From Gemmatimonadales bacterium (GTDB lineage Bacteria > Gemmatimonadota > Gemmatimonadetes > Gemmatimonadales > GWC2-71-9), in NCBI GenBank assembly GCA_025929805.1, contig JAICPP010000191.1:1-6144 (forward strand): a stretch of DNA of 6,144 nt, written 5' to 3'. A program made the position numbers and the translations under genes. Shown here piece by piece: positions 4,967-6,144 of this stretch. Position 1 is the stretch's first letter, and each line of letters starts with the position of its first letter. The notes below the pieces were generated by a model that had not been told where the DNA came from, did not search any database, and saw only the letters and a program-made list of their open reading frames with translations.

Positions 4967-6144
4967 TCACGCGAGCGACCGTATTGCTCGCAAAGTGGTC
5001 TCGACCTCAGCCGGTGTGTTCATGATCCCGCAGGCAACTCGGGAGACGGGCACCCGGTACGGCGAGGTCGAGGCCAGGATCTTCTTCTTCAGCAACCGCG
5101 CCACGGTCTCCTTGGCCACGAGCCCTTTCACGTCGAAGCAGACGATACCCGACCGCAGATCCTGAGCAGCCGGCGTGTAGGTCACGACGTTCGGCAGCCG
5201 GCTCAAGCCCTCCTGCATCTGCCCGTTTAGCGCGTGTATGCGCTGGGTGATCTTTGCCGGCCCGATCCGTTCGTGAAAGTCGATAGCCGGCGGAATGGCC
5301 CAGTGGTGCTCGAAGGCCTGGAATCCTCCGGGCGAGAACATCGCCGCGTGGTGCGCCTGAGGCGGGTGGCCCTCGGTCCAGGCCGCGAACGCATCGAAGC
5401 TGTGAAAGCTGGGGATGAGGGGCCGCATGGTGGCCCAGACCTCCGGCTTGGCCCACACGAAGCCAGTACCTCTCGGCGCGAAGATCCATTTGTGCAGGCC
5501 GGCCGCGAAGAGGTCCGCTCCCAGCGCGCTCATCTTCGGATCCTCCACCCCGAATCCGTGCACGCCATCGACCACCAGGAGAATGCGATCGCCCTGATCG
5601 CGCCGTGCATTCGCCTCCGCGATCGCGTCGGCGACTCGGCGTACCGGCATCTTGAGACCGGTCGAGGAGTGGACCCAGGTGATACCCACGACTCGGGTCT
5701 TTGCCGAGATGCCTTTGCGGATCCGATCCACGATCTCGTCCGCCGTTGCCGTCTCGGACGAGCTGAAGATGGAGACCTTACGCCAGGTGGCTCCGCTTCG
5801 CTCGGCGGCCAGACGGATGGAGTCGTGGTGGACGAAGTGATCCTGATCGGTGGTCAGCACCTCGTCTCCCCGTTTCAGCGGAAGACCGTGATAGATCAGG
5901 GAGAGTCCGGTGGTGGTGTTGCTGGTGAGCGCGATGTCGTGAGGATCGGTGCCAGTGTAGCGACCCAGGGCCGTGGTCACGGCGTCGTAGAGCTTCTCCT
6001 CGAATATGCCGTGCTCGATTGCCAGGAACGGGTTCTGATCGATTCGCTGGCGTAACCGCTCGATGGCTTGGCGCACCGGCCGGGGATGAGAGGTCAGGAA
6101 GAAGAGGCCCAGGTGGATGTAGCCGGGATCGAGGTCGAACTGCT
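4967..6144 (-). CDS. Class V PLP-dependent aminotransferase-fold enzyme (isopenicillin-N-epimerase/EgtE-like), 5' truncated
   Basis: The frame runs from the right edge to TGA at 4969-4967, with 391 codons visible; the start lies outside. Homology continues upstream of the internal GTG at 6076 (FDLDPGYIHLGLFFLTSHPR, visible residues 2-21), so that codon is not the start. Class V features by visible residue: TSNTTTGLSLIYHGLPLKRG (73-92, cofactor phosphate site), DQDHFVHHDS (aromatic-stacking region), VDGVHGFG with Asp192 binding the pyridine nitrogen and His195, and Lys218 in AAGLHKW as the Schiff-base lysine. RGTGFVW and a C-terminal small domain with SPYRVPVSRVACGIMNT follow. All key residues are intact. 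Relatives include isopenicillin N epimerase, EgtE and cysteine desulfurases. The missing SufS/NifS catalytic Cys loop and the GFGV form make a desulfurase less likely. The substrate is unknown. Confidence 0.88.
   Translation of the reverse strand, partial: QFDLDPGYIHLGLFFLTSHPRPVRQAIERLRQRIDQNPFLAIEHGIFEEKLYDAVTTALGRYTGTDPHDIALTSNTTTGLSLIYHGLPLKRGDEVLTTDQDHFVHHDSIRLAAERSGATWRKVSIFSSSETATADEIVDRIRKGISAKTRVVGITWVHSSTGLKMPVRRVADAIAEANARRDQGDRILLVVDGVHGFGVEDPKMSALGADLFAAGLHKWIFAPRGTGFVWAKPEVWATMRPLIPSFHSFDAFAAWTEGHPPQAHHAAMFSPGGFQAFEHHWAIPPAIDFHERIGPAKITQRIHALNGQMQEGLSRLPNVVTYTPAAQDLRSGIVCFDVKGLVAKETVARLLKKKILASTSPYRVPVSRVACGIMNTPAEVETTLRAIRSLA

Noticed and set aside
4954..4975. CTCGC...GCGAG inverted repeat at the DGPF/aminotransferase convergent end
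   Set aside because: Only 5 bp with a 12-base loop, no U-tract, and it extends into the aminotransferase coding sequence; too weak to call a terminator.
5234..6055. 273-codon open frame on the plus strand
   Set aside because: It lies fully antisense to the class V aminotransferase, whose motifs are intact. No recognisable domain or ribosome site.

Overview
The window is GC-rich bacterial DNA from a Gram-negative (diderm) organism: it encodes two lipobox lipoproteins, a signal-peptide-bearing predicted outer-membrane barrel, and the tail of a cyclic beta-1,2-glucan synthase-type protein. The mix of a cupredoxin lipoprotein with a C-x-x-H-P-W-M-R copper motif, a DcsG-like ATP-grasp enzyme and a small gemmatimonad-style outer-membrane protein hints at Gemmatimonadota or a similar environmental phylum. 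That placement is inference only. No tRNA, rRNA, insertion sequence, phage module or CRISPR array was seen.

Layout, left to right: (1) the 3' end of a GH94/NdvB-type glucan synthase gene (+), cut by the left edge; (2) a Bor/Iss-family lipoprotein (-); (3) a type-1 copper lipoprotein (+); (4) a two-gene membrane-protein operon (-), DUF456 followed by a 54-residue DUF5670/lmo0937-like protein; (5) a small outer-membrane beta-barrel candidate (+); (6) a two-gene operon (-), an ATP-grasp ligase followed after 1 nt by a YjbQ/UPF0047 protein; (7) a YCII/DGPF-domain protein (+); (8) a class V PLP-dependent aminotransferase (-), cut by the right edge. Transcription units strictly alternate in direction, giving divergent regions at 824-942, 2217-2380 and 4382-4555 and convergent junctions at 342-541, 1516-1532, 3050-3075 and 4931-4966. 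Genes are dense, and no gene-free stretch exceeds about 200 bases.

The genes do not form one obvious pathway. Three groups are cell-envelope proteins (glucan synthase, lipoproteins, small membrane proteins and barrel), and the right half is metabolic. The points most worth following are a TGTCGA-N17-CGAC promoter-like element before the DGPF gene, which resembles what is reported for ECF42 sigma factors; the tightly coupled ATP-grasp/YjbQ pair; the 54-aa membrane gene, which is easy to miss; and a perfect 8-bp palindrome at the barrel/YjbQ convergent junction. I found no convincing previously undescribed multi-gene system.
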